Shown: in pieces, positions 1 through 8,111 of the stretch
Position numbering within the stretch: the first letter of the stretch is position 1
Layout of the letters: every line of letters begins with the position of its first letter
Source: Bacteroidota bacterium
GTDB taxonomy: Bacteria > Bacteroidota > Bacteroidia > Cytophagales > Cyclobacteriaceae
DNA: 64,000 nt
Assembly: GCA_016191555.1 (NCBI GenBank)
Contig: JACPVX010000067.1
Coordinates: 1-64,000, forward strand
Reading direction: 5' to 3'
Position numbers and translations under genes: made by a program
The notes under the pieces: model-generated
Told to the model about the DNA's origin: nothing
Databases searched by the model: none
The model's input: only the letters and a program-made list of their open reading frames with translations

Positions 1-627
1 GGCATCTTTAGCATTGAGAGTTTTATCAACGCGCGCAGGTTGATGTACTGGCAAGTTTACTTACACAAAACGGCTGTGAGTGCCGAGCGGATGATGGTGA
101 ATATCATCCGCAGGGCACAATACCTTTACCATGCAGGAGAGCCGTTGGTTTGCAGCGAATCATTGAAAGTCTTTCTAAAAGAAAACCACACGCTGGAAGA
201 TTTTACGGAGCAGAATCATCTACTGGAATCGTTTGGGCAATTGGATGACAACGACATCTGGGGTGCAATTAAAATCTGGAAAGATCATAAAGACGAAATT
301 CTGGCGGGGCTCTGCAATCGCTTGCTGTTACGCGAATTATTTCAAATTCGGCTGCGTAATTCGCCCATCAAAAAAACAGAAATTGAAAGTGCGCGTCTGC
401 AAATTCATCAGTCGTTTGGTGTACTGCGCAAAGATGCCAGCTACTTGTTTTCATACGGCCGTGTAAGCAATGAAGCGTACATCACCGATGGCAAACCGAT
501 CAACATCCTCATGAAATCGGGTAAGGTAGTAGACATTGCGCTCGCCTCCGATTTACCCTCGATTAAGGCGATCAGTAAAATCGTAGAGAAAAATTATATA
601 TGCTGGCCTAAAAATATATCTTTGTAA
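1..627 (+). CDS. HD-superfamily phosphohydrolase, C-terminal part (5' truncated)
   Basis: The reading frame is open from the first base of the window and ends with TAA at 625-627, so only the C-terminal ~208 residues are present and the true start lies to the left. The helical sequence around RRLMYWQVYLHKT and the later GVLRKDASYLFSYGR resemble the C-terminal half of YdhJ/dGTPase-like HD-domain proteins commonly found just before lpxD in Bacteroidota. The metal-binding HD motif itself would be upstream and cannot be checked here. Substrate unknown. It precedes lpxD by 59 bp on the same strand and its 3' end carries a candidate lpxD promoter element. Confidence 0.75.
   Translation, partial: GIFSIESFINARRLMYWQVYLHKTAVSAERMMVNIIRRAQYLYHAGEPLVCSESLKVFLKENHTLEDFTEQNHLLESFGQLDDNDIWGAIKIWKDHKDEILAGLCNRLLLRELFQIRLRNSPIKKTEIESARLQIHQSFGVLRKDASYLFSYGRVSNEAYITDGKPINILMKSGKVVDIALASDLPSIKAISKIVEKNYICWPKNISL
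617..624 (+). promoter_or_regulatory. Candidate -7 promoter element for lpxD
   Basis: TATCTTTG matches the Bacteroidota -7 consensus TAnnTTTG and lies 63 bp before the lpxD start, overlapping the last codons of the HD gene. No clear TTTG -33 box is visible at the right distance, so the assignment is tentative. Confidence 0.4.
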
Positions 628-686
628 TAGAGGTGGCAGATTTTCTCCACGATTCAAAGGAAATCTGATCACTAAATAGCGAGCTT

Positions 687-1760
687 ATGGAATTTACCAT
701 TACACAAATTGCAGGGATGTTGGGCGGCCAGGTGAGTGGCGATGGAAATCAGAAAATCAACATGCTCGCTAAAATTCAGGATGCGAAGAAAGGTCAGATC
801 GCATTCCTATCGAACCCGAAATACGAACAATACATCTACACGACTCAAGCCAGTGCGGTCATCGTAAAAAAGGATTTTCAGGCGAAGAAAGAAATTACCG
901 CCACTTTAATATTGGTTGACGATCCGTACAGCAGCTTCACTGTGCTGTTAGAAGAGTATCACAAAATGATGAGCTTCCAAAAGTCGGGCGTTGAAGAGCC
1001 GAGTTTCATTGCAGCTAACTCCACGATCGGAGCCAATGGCTATCGCGGAGCCTTCTCGTACATTGGTAGCAACACCAAAATCGGAAACAATGTAAAAATA
1101 TATCCACACGTTTTCATTGGCGATAATGTGGTGATTGGCAACAACACCATTCTACACGCCAGTGTAAAGTTGTATGCAGGAACGAAAATTGGAAACGATT
1201 GTGTGATTCATGCAGGCACCGTCATTGGCAGCGATGGATTTGGCTTTGCTCCTCAAGCCGATGGCACGTACAAAACCATTCCTCAATTAGGCAATGTTAT
1301 TATAGAAGACAAAGTAACCGTTGGCGCCAACACTGTAATAGATTGCGCTACTTTATTTGGCGATTCTACCATCATCCGCGAAGGCGTAAAATTGGACAAC
1401 CTGATTCAAATTGCTCACAATGTAGAGGTGGGTAAGAACACGGTTATAGCCGCTCAGGCCGGCATATCGGGATCTACCAAAATTGGAGAGAATAACATGA
1501 TTGCCGGACAAGTAGGCATCGCGGGTCACTTGGTCATCGCCAACAACACCAGCATTGGTGCACAGGCTGGCATTTCCAAGTCAATCAAAGACGAAGGGCA
1601 GCGCATTTTAGGTTACCCGGCTTTCGATATTAAAGAATATTTCAGGTCGTACGCGGTCTTCAAGCGCCTGCCCGATCTTAACGACCGCCTGCGCGAGCTC
1701 GAAAAAAAGGTACTTTCCTCCGAAATCCCTGCCGAAACAGACAGCACGAGGGACGAATAA
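687..1760 (+). CDS. lpxD: UDP-3-O-(3-hydroxyacyl)glucosamine N-acyltransferase LpxD
   Basis: Third step of lipid A synthesis: transfers a 3-hydroxyacyl chain from acyl carrier protein to the free amine made by LpxC. The 357-residue protein is of normal family length. Residues 1-100 form the uridine-binding N-terminal domain; from about 105 to 300 there is a left-handed beta-helix of hexapeptide repeats (IGNN, IGDN, IGAQ). The catalytic histidine is expected at His244 in QIAHNV. The C-terminal ~35 residues form the usual helical tail (FKRLPDLNDRLRELEKK). It is first of the contiguous lpxD, lpxC-fabZ, lpxA set, an order usual in Bacteroidota. Confidence 0.96.
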   Translation: MEFTITQIAGMLGGQVSGDGNQKINMLAKIQDAKKGQIAFLSNPKYEQYIYTTQASAVIVKKDFQAKKEITATLILVDDPYSSFTVLLEEYHKMMSFQKSGVEEPSFIAANSTIGANGYRGAFSYIGSNTKIGNNVKIYPHVFIGDNVVIGNNTILHASVKLYAGTKIGNDCVIHAGTVIGSDGFGFAPQADGTYKTIPQLGNVIIEDKVTVGANTVIDCATLFGDSTIIREGVKLDNLIQIAHNVEVGKNTVIAAQAGISGSTKIGENNMIAGQVGIAGHLVIANNTSIGAQAGISKSIKDEGQRILGYPAFDIKEYFRSYAVFKRLPDLNDRLRELEKKVLSSEIPAETDSTRDE

Positions 1761-1822
1761 TCAGGCCTTTTAAGCTTCTAATCACTGTTTTAACTTTTGA
1801 ACCCCTTCAAAAAACCTGCTTT

Positions 1823-1855
1823 TTTGGTATATGTGTTAATTCTGGGTTAAATTTG
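1823..1855 (+). promoter_or_regulatory. Candidate promoter for lpxC-fabZ
   Basis: A TTTG box at 1823-1826 and TAAATTTG at 1848-1855 match the Bacteroidota -33 (TTTG) and -7 (TAnnTTTG) elements with a 21-bp gap. The start codon follows 15 bp later, giving a very short leader. This is the best two-box promoter match in the window. Confidence 0.55.
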
Positions 1856-1870
1856 CCCACTTTTTAAAAA

Positions 1871-3268
1871 ATGCTAAATCATAAGCAGCAGACTATAAAG
1901 AAATCGGTCACCATTTCTGGTGTGGGCCTTCATACGGGGGTTCAAACGAACATGACGTTCCTTCCGGCTAAACCTAACCACGGTATCAAATTTCAACGTA
2001 TTGACCTTCCGGGATCACCCATCGTGGACGCGGATTGCGACCGCGTGGTGGATGTTTCGAGAGGAACTACCATTGAAGAAAGCGGAGCTCGCATCAGCAC
2101 GATTGAGCATACATTGGCTGCCCTGGTAGGCCTGGAAATAGATAACGTATTGATTCAAATCGATGGGCCGGAGCCTCCGATCATGGATGGCAGTTCCATT
2201 CAATTTGTCAATGTTTTAAAAGAAGCCGGTGCCGAAGACCAAAACGCTTTGCGCGATTTCTTTGAGGTGCAAGACTCTATTTTTTACAAAGAAGCAGCAC
2301 GCAATGTAGAAATTGCAGCACTGCCATTGGATGATTATCGGGTGACGGTGATGGTCGACTACAACTCACCGGTATTGGGCAGTCAACATGCATCCATCAC
2401 CAGCATTCAGCAATTTGAAAAAGAGATTGCTTCTTGCCGCACATTTTGCTTCCTCCACGAACTGGAAATGCTCTATAAGAATAACCTTATTAAAGGAGGT
2501 GATTTGAATAATGCCATTGTGATTGTGGATCGCGTGGTAGAGCCGGACGAATTGGACAACATCGCCAAGATGTTGAACAAGCCAAAGGTAGAAGTAAAGA
2601 AAGAAGGTATTTTGAATAATGTGGAGCTGCGCTATAACAATGAGCCTGCGCGACATAAACTACTCGATATTATTGGCGATTTGGCGTTGGCGGGCAGACC
2701 GTTGAAAGCACAAATCTTAGCGGCTCGTCCGGGGCACGCAGCAAACGTAGCTTTCGCGAAGAAGCTGAAGAAGCAAATGCAGGAGGCGGGCAAAAAAGGA
2801 GTGCCTAAATACAACCCATCACTTCCTCCGGTGATGGATATTAACAAAATCATTTCAACACTTCCGCATCGCTATCCCTTCTTGCTGATTGATAAAATCA
2901 TCTATTTGGACAACGAGCGTGTAGTGGGTGTGAAAAACGTGACCATGAATGAAAACTTCTTTCAGGGGCACTTTCCACTCAATCCGGTAATGCCGGGCGT
3001 TCTTCAGGTTGAATCAATGGCTCAGATTGGCGGCATCTTGGTATTAAACACCGTTCCCGATCCTGAAAATTACTGGACCTACTTCTTAGGAATTGACGAA
3101 TTCCGCTTTCGAAAAATGGTTTTGCCCGGCGACACGTTGGTCATTCAATGCGATCTGCTGGCACCTATCCGCAGAGGGATTGCAAAAATGTCGGGTAGAG
3201 CATACGTAGGAAATACACTTGTTTGTGAAGGCACGATGACGGCCAGTATAGTAAGAAAAGATTTATGA
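1871..3268 (+). CDS. lpxC-fabZ: Bifunctional LpxC deacetylase / FabZ dehydratase fusion
   Basis: The N-terminal part (about 1-305) is LpxC, the zinc deacetylase that commits UDP-acyl-GlcNAc to lipid A; zinc ligands are visible as His80 (STIEHT), His262 and Asp266 (ARHKLLD), with a GH pair at 288-289. The C-terminal part (about 320-465) is a hot-dog fold FabZ 3-hydroxyacyl-ACP dehydratase with catalytic His367 (QGHFP) and Glu381 (QVESMAQ), spaced 14 residues as in E. coli FabZ. A lysine-rich linker (300-313) joins them. The fusion is typical of Bacteroidota. It puts the enzymes that compete for 3-hydroxyacyl-ACP under one translation unit. It overlaps lpxA by 4 bp (ATGA). Confidence 0.97.
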   Translation: MLNHKQQTIKKSVTISGVGLHTGVQTNMTFLPAKPNHGIKFQRIDLPGSPIVDADCDRVVDVSRGTTIEESGARISTIEHTLAALVGLEIDNVLIQIDGPEPPIMDGSSIQFVNVLKEAGAEDQNALRDFFEVQDSIFYKEAARNVEIAALPLDDYRVTVMVDYNSPVLGSQHASITSIQQFEKEIASCRTFCFLHELEMLYKNNLIKGGDLNNAIVIVDRVVEPDELDNIAKMLNKPKVEVKKEGILNNVELRYNNEPARHKLLDIIGDLALAGRPLKAQILAARPGHAANVAFAKKLKKQMQEAGKKGVPKYNPSLPPVMDINKIISTLPHRYPFLLIDKIIYLDNERVVGVKNVTMNENFFQGHFPLNPVMPGVLQVESMAQIGGILVLNTVPDPENYWTYFLGIDEFRFRKMVLPGDTLVIQCDLLAPIRRGIAKMSGRAYVGNTLVCEGTMTASIVRKDL

Positions 3269-4065
3269 GTTACCACCCCCTGGCCAATGTGCACCCCGAT
3301 GCAAAAATCGGAAACAATGTAGTCATCGAACCATTTGCGACCATCAAAGGAGATGTAGAAATCGGTGATGGATCATGGATTGGCCCGAATGCTATTATTT
3401 GGGAAGGTAGCCGCATCGGGAAGAATGTAAAGATCTATCCCGGAGCCTCTGTATCTTCTATTCCACAAGACCTCAAGTTTGCTGGAGAGAAAACAGAAAC
3501 ACATATTGGCGATAACACTGTGATTCGCGAGTATGTAACGATCAGCCGAGGCACCAACGATAAATTCAAAACCGTTATTGGCAAGAACTGTCTTTTGATG
3601 GCGTACGTACACGTAGCCCACGATTGTATCATTGGCAACAACTGTATTTTAGTGAATGCTGTGCAGGTAGCCGGTCACGTCATTATAGAAGATTGGGCTA
3701 TCATAGGCGGCTCCAGTGCCGTGCACCAATTTGTAAAAGTGGGTGCCCATGTAATGGTTTCCGGAGGATCGCTGGTTCGCAAGGATGTTCCGCCTTATAC
3801 CAAGGCCGCACGCGAGCCCCTCACCTATTGTGGAATCAATTCCATTGGCTTACGCAGAAGAGGGTTCGACTCCGACAAGATTTCAGAAATTCAGGAAGTA
3901 TATCGTTACATATTCTTGAAAGGGCTCAACAATGCCAAAGCGATTGATTTGGTAGAAAAAGAATTGCCTGCCAGTACAGAGCGCGATTATATCCTTAATT
4001 TCATCAAAGCCTCTGAGCGAGGCATCATGAAAGGAATCTCAAACGGAATTGGGTCATTTGAATGA
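3265..4065 (+). CDS. lpxA: Acyl-ACP--UDP-N-acetylglucosamine O-acyltransferase LpxA
   Basis: First step of lipid A synthesis: moves a 3-hydroxyacyl chain from ACP to the 3-OH of UDP-GlcNAc in the cytoplasm. The 266-residue protein has a beta-helix of hexapeptide repeats through about residue 190 and a helical C-terminal domain. The catalytic base is predicted at His119 in HVAHDC, with His116 as the partner histidine. The start overlaps the lpxC-fabZ stop (ATGA), and its own stop overlaps the next start the same way, so the three are likely translationally coupled. Confidence 0.96.
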   Translation: MSYHPLANVHPDAKIGNNVVIEPFATIKGDVEIGDGSWIGPNAIIWEGSRIGKNVKIYPGASVSSIPQDLKFAGEKTETHIGDNTVIREYVTISRGTNDKFKTVIGKNCLLMAYVHVAHDCIIGNNCILVNAVQVAGHVIIEDWAIIGGSSAVHQFVKVGAHVMVSGGSLVRKDVPPYTKAAREPLTYCGINSIGLRRRGFDSDKISEIQEVYRYIFLKGLNNAKAIDLVEKELPASTERDYILNFIKASERGIMKGISNGIGSFE

Positions 4066-4679
4066 AGATTGTAGCCAACAATCTTAGCAAGCGATACAAC
4101 CGAGAATGGATTTTCAGAAACTTCTCTTACGAGTTTCAACCCAAGCAGACTTATGCAATCACGGGGCCTAATGGCTCCGGCAAATCCACTTTGCTCCAAG
4201 TTTTGTGGGGCCAACTACCGCCCTCCGGAGGGGAAATAAACCATTCGGTCAATGGATCAGCCATCGCCATACAAGAAGTGTTTTCCTCCATTGCCATTGC
4301 CACGCCCTATATGGATTTAATTGATGAATTCACGCTTCGGGAAATGGTGCAGTTTCATTTTGAGTTTAAGAAAATCAGGGGCAGCAAAACGATCGAAGAA
4401 GTGATTGCCTTAACGGGACTAAAGAGCTCCGAACATAAATCCGTTTCAAATTTCTCCTCGGGAATGAAGCAACGCCTCAAGTTGTCGTTGGCATTTCACA
4501 CCGAATCGAATTGCCTGTTTTTAGATGAACCCACTACCAACTTAGATAAGAAATCCATTCAATGGTATTGGGATCAACTGATTGAAATACAGCCCTCCAC
4601 AACCATTTTGATTGCTTCCAACAATGAAGAGGAATATCCTTCAGAAGCCGACAAAATCGATATTTTACGATATAAATAA
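4062..4679 (+). CDS. ABC transporter ATP-binding protein
   Basis: A stand-alone ABC ATPase of 205 residues. Walker A is GPNGSGKST at 35-43, the ABC signature is FSSGMKQ at 131-137, and Walker B is LFLDEP at 152-157 followed by a D-loop-like NLDKK. It is short for the family and no permease gene lies beside it, so its membrane partner must be encoded elsewhere. It overlaps lpxA by 4 bp and belongs to the same transcript. A role in lipid export is tempting from the context but not shown. Confidence 0.85.
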   Translation: MKIVANNLSKRYNREWIFRNFSYEFQPKQTYAITGPNGSGKSTLLQVLWGQLPPSGGEINHSVNGSAIAIQEVFSSIAIATPYMDLIDEFTLREMVQFHFEFKKIRGSKTIEEVIALTGLKSSEHKSVSNFSSGMKQRLKLSLAFHTESNCLFLDEPTTNLDKKSIQWYWDQLIEIQPSTTILIASNNEEEYPSEADKIDILRYK

Positions 4680-4850
4680 GGTTACATCCGGTTTAAACCA
4701 TCGATTAACTACCAATTAAGGTAGTTGCCTGTATTTTTTTTTACAAACTCCTTTTAGTAAGTTTAGAGGTCAATTTCAGATACTGATGAAAATACGCTTC
4801 AGTAGAGGTTAACAAAATTGAAAATCATTAAAAACCAAAAATAGCATCTG

Positions 4851-5339
4851 ATGAAAGCATTGAAATTACTTGTGTTGATGGTAGCCGTAGGAGCCCTATT
4901 TACATTTTCAAGCTGTGGAGGCGGTGGAACAACACCTGAGCCGGTAACTGATCAGCAATTGACTAAGTTGACCAAAACCTGGAAGTTGACCGCTGTAACG
5001 TTGGATGGCGCAACGATGGCATCTGCCTATAAAGTAACTGGAACCGATCAATTCAAATTAACCATCAGCGGTACTAAAGGGCAGACATCTTTCGCCTATA
5101 CCACTACAGGAAACCCGCCCAGTGGTAGTGTTTGGAAAGGAACCAGCGATTGGAAGTTTGGAACGGATCCACTGACTATGATTAAAAGAGACTTAGCTCT
5201 TACTACGCCATTGGATGTAACTTATACGGTAACGACAACCACACTCGAAATTAGATTTACATTTGCTGGTTCAGGATATGCGAGTCAGGGAAGAACTGAA
5301 CAAACCAACGGTGCGTGGGTATTTACCTTCGGATTGTAA
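4851..5339 (+). CDS. Small lipoprotein, lipocalin-like
   Basis: Residues 1-21 form a lipoprotein signal peptide with a lipobox FSSC, so Cys22 would be lipidated; it is followed by a Gly-rich spacer (GGGG) typical of exported Bacteroidota lipoproteins. The mature domain (TKTWKLTAVTLDG..., then alternating beta strands) resembles lipocalin-like domains of that phylum. The function is unknown. A strong terminator follows 26 bp after the stop, so it is probably transcribed alone. Confidence 0.7.
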   Translation: MKALKLLVLMVAVGALFTFSSCGGGGTTPEPVTDQQLTKLTKTWKLTAVTLDGATMASAYKVTGTDQFKLTISGTKGQTSFAYTTTGNPPSGSVWKGTSDWKFGTDPLTMIKRDLALTTPLDVTYTVTTTTLEIRFTFAGSGYASQGRTEQTNGAWVFTFGL

Positions 5340-5364
5340 AATCTCTACTAAAATATTTACACAT

Positions 5365-5386
5365 AAAGCCCTCGATCGAGGGCTTT
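5365..5386 (+). terminator. Rho-independent terminator after the lipoprotein gene
   Basis: AAAGCCCTCG and CGAGGGCTTT form an 11-bp perfect stem (AT centre) followed by TTTTTC. It can act on both strands but fits the + strand gene ending at 5339. Confidence 0.9.
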
Positions 5387-5413
5387 TTCATTTTTGAGCA
5401 TTTCAATCTCCGC

Positions 5414-5749
5414 GAGCCACTTCGCATCCGTCAGATGTAAGATCGTACCGTACACGAGCCACTTCGCATCAGTCAGATGCAAGATCGTACCGTGCACGAA
5501 CCATTTCGCATTGGTAGCGAGCCACTTTGAATCCGCCAAGAGCAATCTCGTACCGTACTCGAACCACTTCGCATCAGTCAGATGCAAGATCGTACCGTGC
5601 ACGAACCATTTCGCATCGGTAGCGAGCCACTTCGCACCCGCCAAGAGCAATCTCGTACCGTACTCGAACCACTTCGCATCCGTCAAGAGCAAGAGAGCAC
5701 CGTACACGAGCCACTTCGCATCGATCAAGTGCAAGATCGTGCCGTAACA
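5414..5749. repeat. Tandem array, 16 x 21 bp, alternating two unit types
   Basis: The stretch divides exactly into 16 units of 21 bp with no insertion or deletion (336 bp). Type A units begin GAGCCACTTCGCATC or GAACCACTTCGCATC. Type B units resemble ATGCAAGATCGTACCG. They mostly alternate A-B; single extra A units (starting GAACCATTTCGCAT) at 5498 and 5603 create a higher-order pattern. The array stays open in several frames on both strands (heptapeptide-like repeats such as SHFASVR), but only with weak start codons, so I do not call a protein. It lies between two convergent genes. Confidence 0.85.
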
Positions 5750-5827
5750 GCATCAAAGAGAGTCTATTCAAAAAACTGTGGAGCCTATTTGGGATTAAAC
5801 AGGTGTGACTATTTCCAGGGCGCCTGA

Positions 5828-6592
5828 CTAGCCGTTTCTTGTCACCACCGTAGCGCTGGCCTGCGCTACCGGAAGCACTACCATATCGGCAATCACCACG
5901 TGAGCAGGTCGGGTAAGAACATATAAAATAGTGTCAGCAATGTCATTCGCGTAAAGCGGTGTGAGGCCCTGATATACTTTGCGGGCCCGTTCTTCATCGC
6001 CTTTAAAGCGCACCACCGAAAACTCGGTATCCACCATGCCGGGATGAATGGCCGTCACCTTGATTCCAAATGGATTCAAATCCATGCGCATTCCCTTGGT
6101 AAGGGCATCTACCGCAAACTTGCTGGCACAGTACACATTTCCATTGGTATAGACTTCCTTGCCGGCAATGGATCCCAGATTAATGATATGACCTCTCTTA
6201 CGGGCGATCATTCCCTCCATCACTTGGTTGGATACATACAGTAGTCCTTTCACATTGATATCGATCATCGCATCCCAATCGTCTTCACTACCGGTTTGAA
6301 TGGGATCGAGGCCGTGGGCATTGCCGGCATTATTAATCAGTACATCTATTTCCTTCCAGTCAGTCGGCAAAGATTGAATGGCTTTTTTTACTCCATCACG
6401 ATTACGTACATCAAAGCAGAGTGAAGTTACCTTCGTTAGAGCGCTTAACTCACGGGATAGCTTTTCCAGCCGATCGTTTCGTCTGCCACAAAGAATCAAA
6501 TGAAAATGATTTTGTGCCAACAGTCGGGCGGTTGCTTCGCCAATACCTGAAGTTGCGCCTGTTACCATCGCGATACGTCCGGATTTAGTCAT
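5828..6592 (-). CDS. SDR-family NAD(P)-dependent oxidoreductase
   Basis: Classical short-chain dehydrogenase of 254 residues. The cofactor motif is TGATSGIGEA at 11-20, NNAG is at 87-90, and the catalytic set is Ser141, Tyr154 and Lys158 (YCASK). The Arg pair in CGRRN (36-39) after the second strand suggests NADP preference. It is closest in character to the YdfG-like 3-hydroxy acid dehydrogenase group; the substrate is not determined. It follows the porT-like gene by 12 bp on the same strand and may be its operon partner. Confidence 0.88.
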   Translation of the reverse strand: MTKSGRIAMVTGATSGIGEATARLLAQNHFHLILCGRRNDRLEKLSRELSALTKVTSLCFDVRNRDGVKKAIQSLPTDWKEIDVLINNAGNAHGLDPIQTGSEDDWDAMIDINVKGLLYVSNQVMEGMIARKRGHIINLGSIAGKEVYTNGNVYCASKFAVDALTKGMRMDLNPFGIKVTAIHPGMVDTEFSVVRFKGDEERARKVYQGLTPLYANDIADTILYVLTRPAHVVIADMVVLPVAQASATVVTRNG

Positions 6593-6604
6593 ACTAAAAA
6601 TTGG

Positions 6605-7339
6605 TTATTGGAAAATGAGATAGATTCCGATGGTGTTTGTGTTGAGCCTCGAAATCGGATCTTTGTAGATGCTTGCTTTATCACCCAGCATATCCGTTAT
6701 CCCTCGCGAAAACCGTATTTCGGGCGAAAACTTAAATAGAGGGAAATAAAAATCGAAGCCGATCCCGGCATCTAAACTGATATTACTTTTTACAATTGGA
6801 ATGGCATCGGACGAGTTCTGCACATCATTCTTTCCCGAAGCCTCGATGGCCGGTGTAATGCCGCCCACCATGTACATGCGCACATTGCCGCGCCTCATGG
6901 ACTTGTATTTCAACAATAATGGAAATTCCACCATGGTGGTTTCAACCTGCTGTGATTGCACCCTGCGATCCGTAAAGTAATAGGTAATCCGATGTGAATA
7001 AAATCCCGCTTTGGGCATCAGCCGCAAATCCAAAAACTCGTTGAGCCGATAGGTAACCAAAAAGCCAAGGGAAAAACCGGGAATATACTGGGGCTGAACC
7101 GACTGAACGGTATCAAACTTCTTGGTAACAAATTGATTGGAGTAGTTTATTTCATAGCCGGATGTGTGCAGGCCGATAGAGAAGCCGTAGCTGATCTTTC
7201 GCTGATCGTAATCTGGATTATTTTGCCGTGCCCATCGAAACAACTGTGCTTCAGTAGCATGATACCCCAATAAACTTGCCAGCAAGATTATTTGGTACCT
7301 GAATACAAAGAGCTTATGCCAAAAGTGAGTGGTTTGCAT
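6605..7339 (-). CDS. PorT-like outer-membrane beta-barrel (type IX secretion candidate)
   Basis: Predicted 244-residue outer-membrane barrel: an N-terminal signal sequence (hydrophobic IILLASLLG, likely cleavage near ATEAQ) followed by alternating aromatic/polar strands and a C-terminal strand ending in Phe-Gln. Size, barrel pattern and position immediately after menG match PorT/SprT, which sits beside ubiE/menG in several Bacteroidota. The start overlaps the menG coding end by 52 bp; no later Met precedes the signal peptide, so this start is kept. The PorT assignment rests on context plus overall character, not on a diagnostic motif. Confidence 0.6.
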   Translation of the reverse strand: MQTTHFWHKLFVFRYQIILLASLLGYHATEAQLFRWARQNNPDYDQRKISYGFSIGLHTSGYEINYSNQFVTKKFDTVQSVQPQYIPGFSLGFLVTYRLNEFLDLRLMPKAGFYSHRITYYFTDRRVQSQQVETTMVEFPLLLKYKSMRRGNVRMYMVGGITPAIEASGKNDVQNSSDAIPIVKSNISLDAGIGFDFYFPLFKFSPEIRFSRGITDMLGDKASIYKDPISRLNTNTIGIYLIFQ

Positions 7340-8010
7340 GAAGTGTTTTTATATCCCAATTCATCTAAAATCTGAGTAAAATCTTTTCCATCCGGAAACG
7401 CATTGACCGACTCAGGTAAGTAGGTGTAAGCATGCGAATCTTTGGAAAACAACTTGCCAATAGTGGGTGTAATAAACCGGAAATAGAACGAGTATAACGG
7501 CTTGAACCAAAATGATACAGGCTTCGAAAACTCCAGAATCACCACTCTTCCGCCTGGTTTCAGCACGCGCAGCATTTCCGCTAAGCCCCTCCGTAAGTCT
7601 TCAAAGTTACGCACCCCAAAGGCAACGATGATGGCATCGAACATATTCTCCTGAAAGGGCAGATTTTCCGAATCTCCCGTCTTCATTTCCACGATTTGGC
7701 TAACACCACGATCCATCATCTTCTTCCGGCCCACTTCGAGCATGCCTTCGGAAATGTCTACTCCAATAATCTTGGTGGGTTTTAGGGAGAGCGCTTCTAA
7801 AGCGAAATCGCCTGTGCCGGTGGCTACGTCTAAAATCAATTTTGGCTGATCTTGGGCCAGTAGCTTAACCGCTTTTTTTCGCCAGTGAATATCAATGCCA
7901 AAACTTAAAAAGTGATTGAGGAAATCGTAATTGCCGCTGATGGTGTCAAACATTCTTGCCACTTGAAGCTTTTTGCCTGCCACATCATTTTTGTAAGGAA
8001 CAACCGCCAA
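7288..8010 (-). CDS. menG: Demethylmenaquinone methyltransferase MenG/UbiE
   Basis: Final step of menaquinone synthesis: SAM-dependent C-methylation of demethylmenaquinone. The 240-residue protein has the UbiE N-terminal signature (FDTISGNYDFLNH, 21-33), SAM motif I DVATGTGDF at 61-69, and the family motif FGVRNF further on. Bacteroidota use menaquinone only, hence menG. It is first of a minus-strand set menG, porT-like, SDR. Confidence 0.95.
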   Translation of the reverse strand: MAVVPYKNDVAGKKLQVARMFDTISGNYDFLNHFLSFGIDIHWRKKAVKLLAQDQPKLILDVATGTGDFALEALSLKPTKIIGVDISEGMLEVGRKKMMDRGVSQIVEMKTGDSENLPFQENMFDAIIVAFGVRNFEDLRRGLAEMLRVLKPGGRVVILEFSKPVSFWFKPLYSFYFRFITPTIGKLFSKDSHAYTYLPESVNAFPDGKDFTQILDELGYKNTSCKPLTFGISSLYSGTK

Positions 8011-8042
8011 AGTAGAGTAGTTAAAGGATTGAAAATACGGAA

Positions 8043-8050
8043 CAAAGATA
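8043..8050 (-). promoter_or_regulatory. Candidate -7 promoter element for menG
   Basis: Read on the minus strand this is TATCTTTG, a match to TAnnTTTG, 32 bp upstream of the menG start. No clear -33 box was found. Confidence 0.4.
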
Positions 8051-8111
8051 ATAGAGTTAGTATAGAGTAACTAACTACCCTAAACAGCAAAAAGTATCCT
8101 TTGTTAGCGGA

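Noticed and set aside
5414-5749. CRISPR array
   Set aside because: The units are contiguous with no distinct spacers, 21 bp each and diverging gradually; no cas genes are near.
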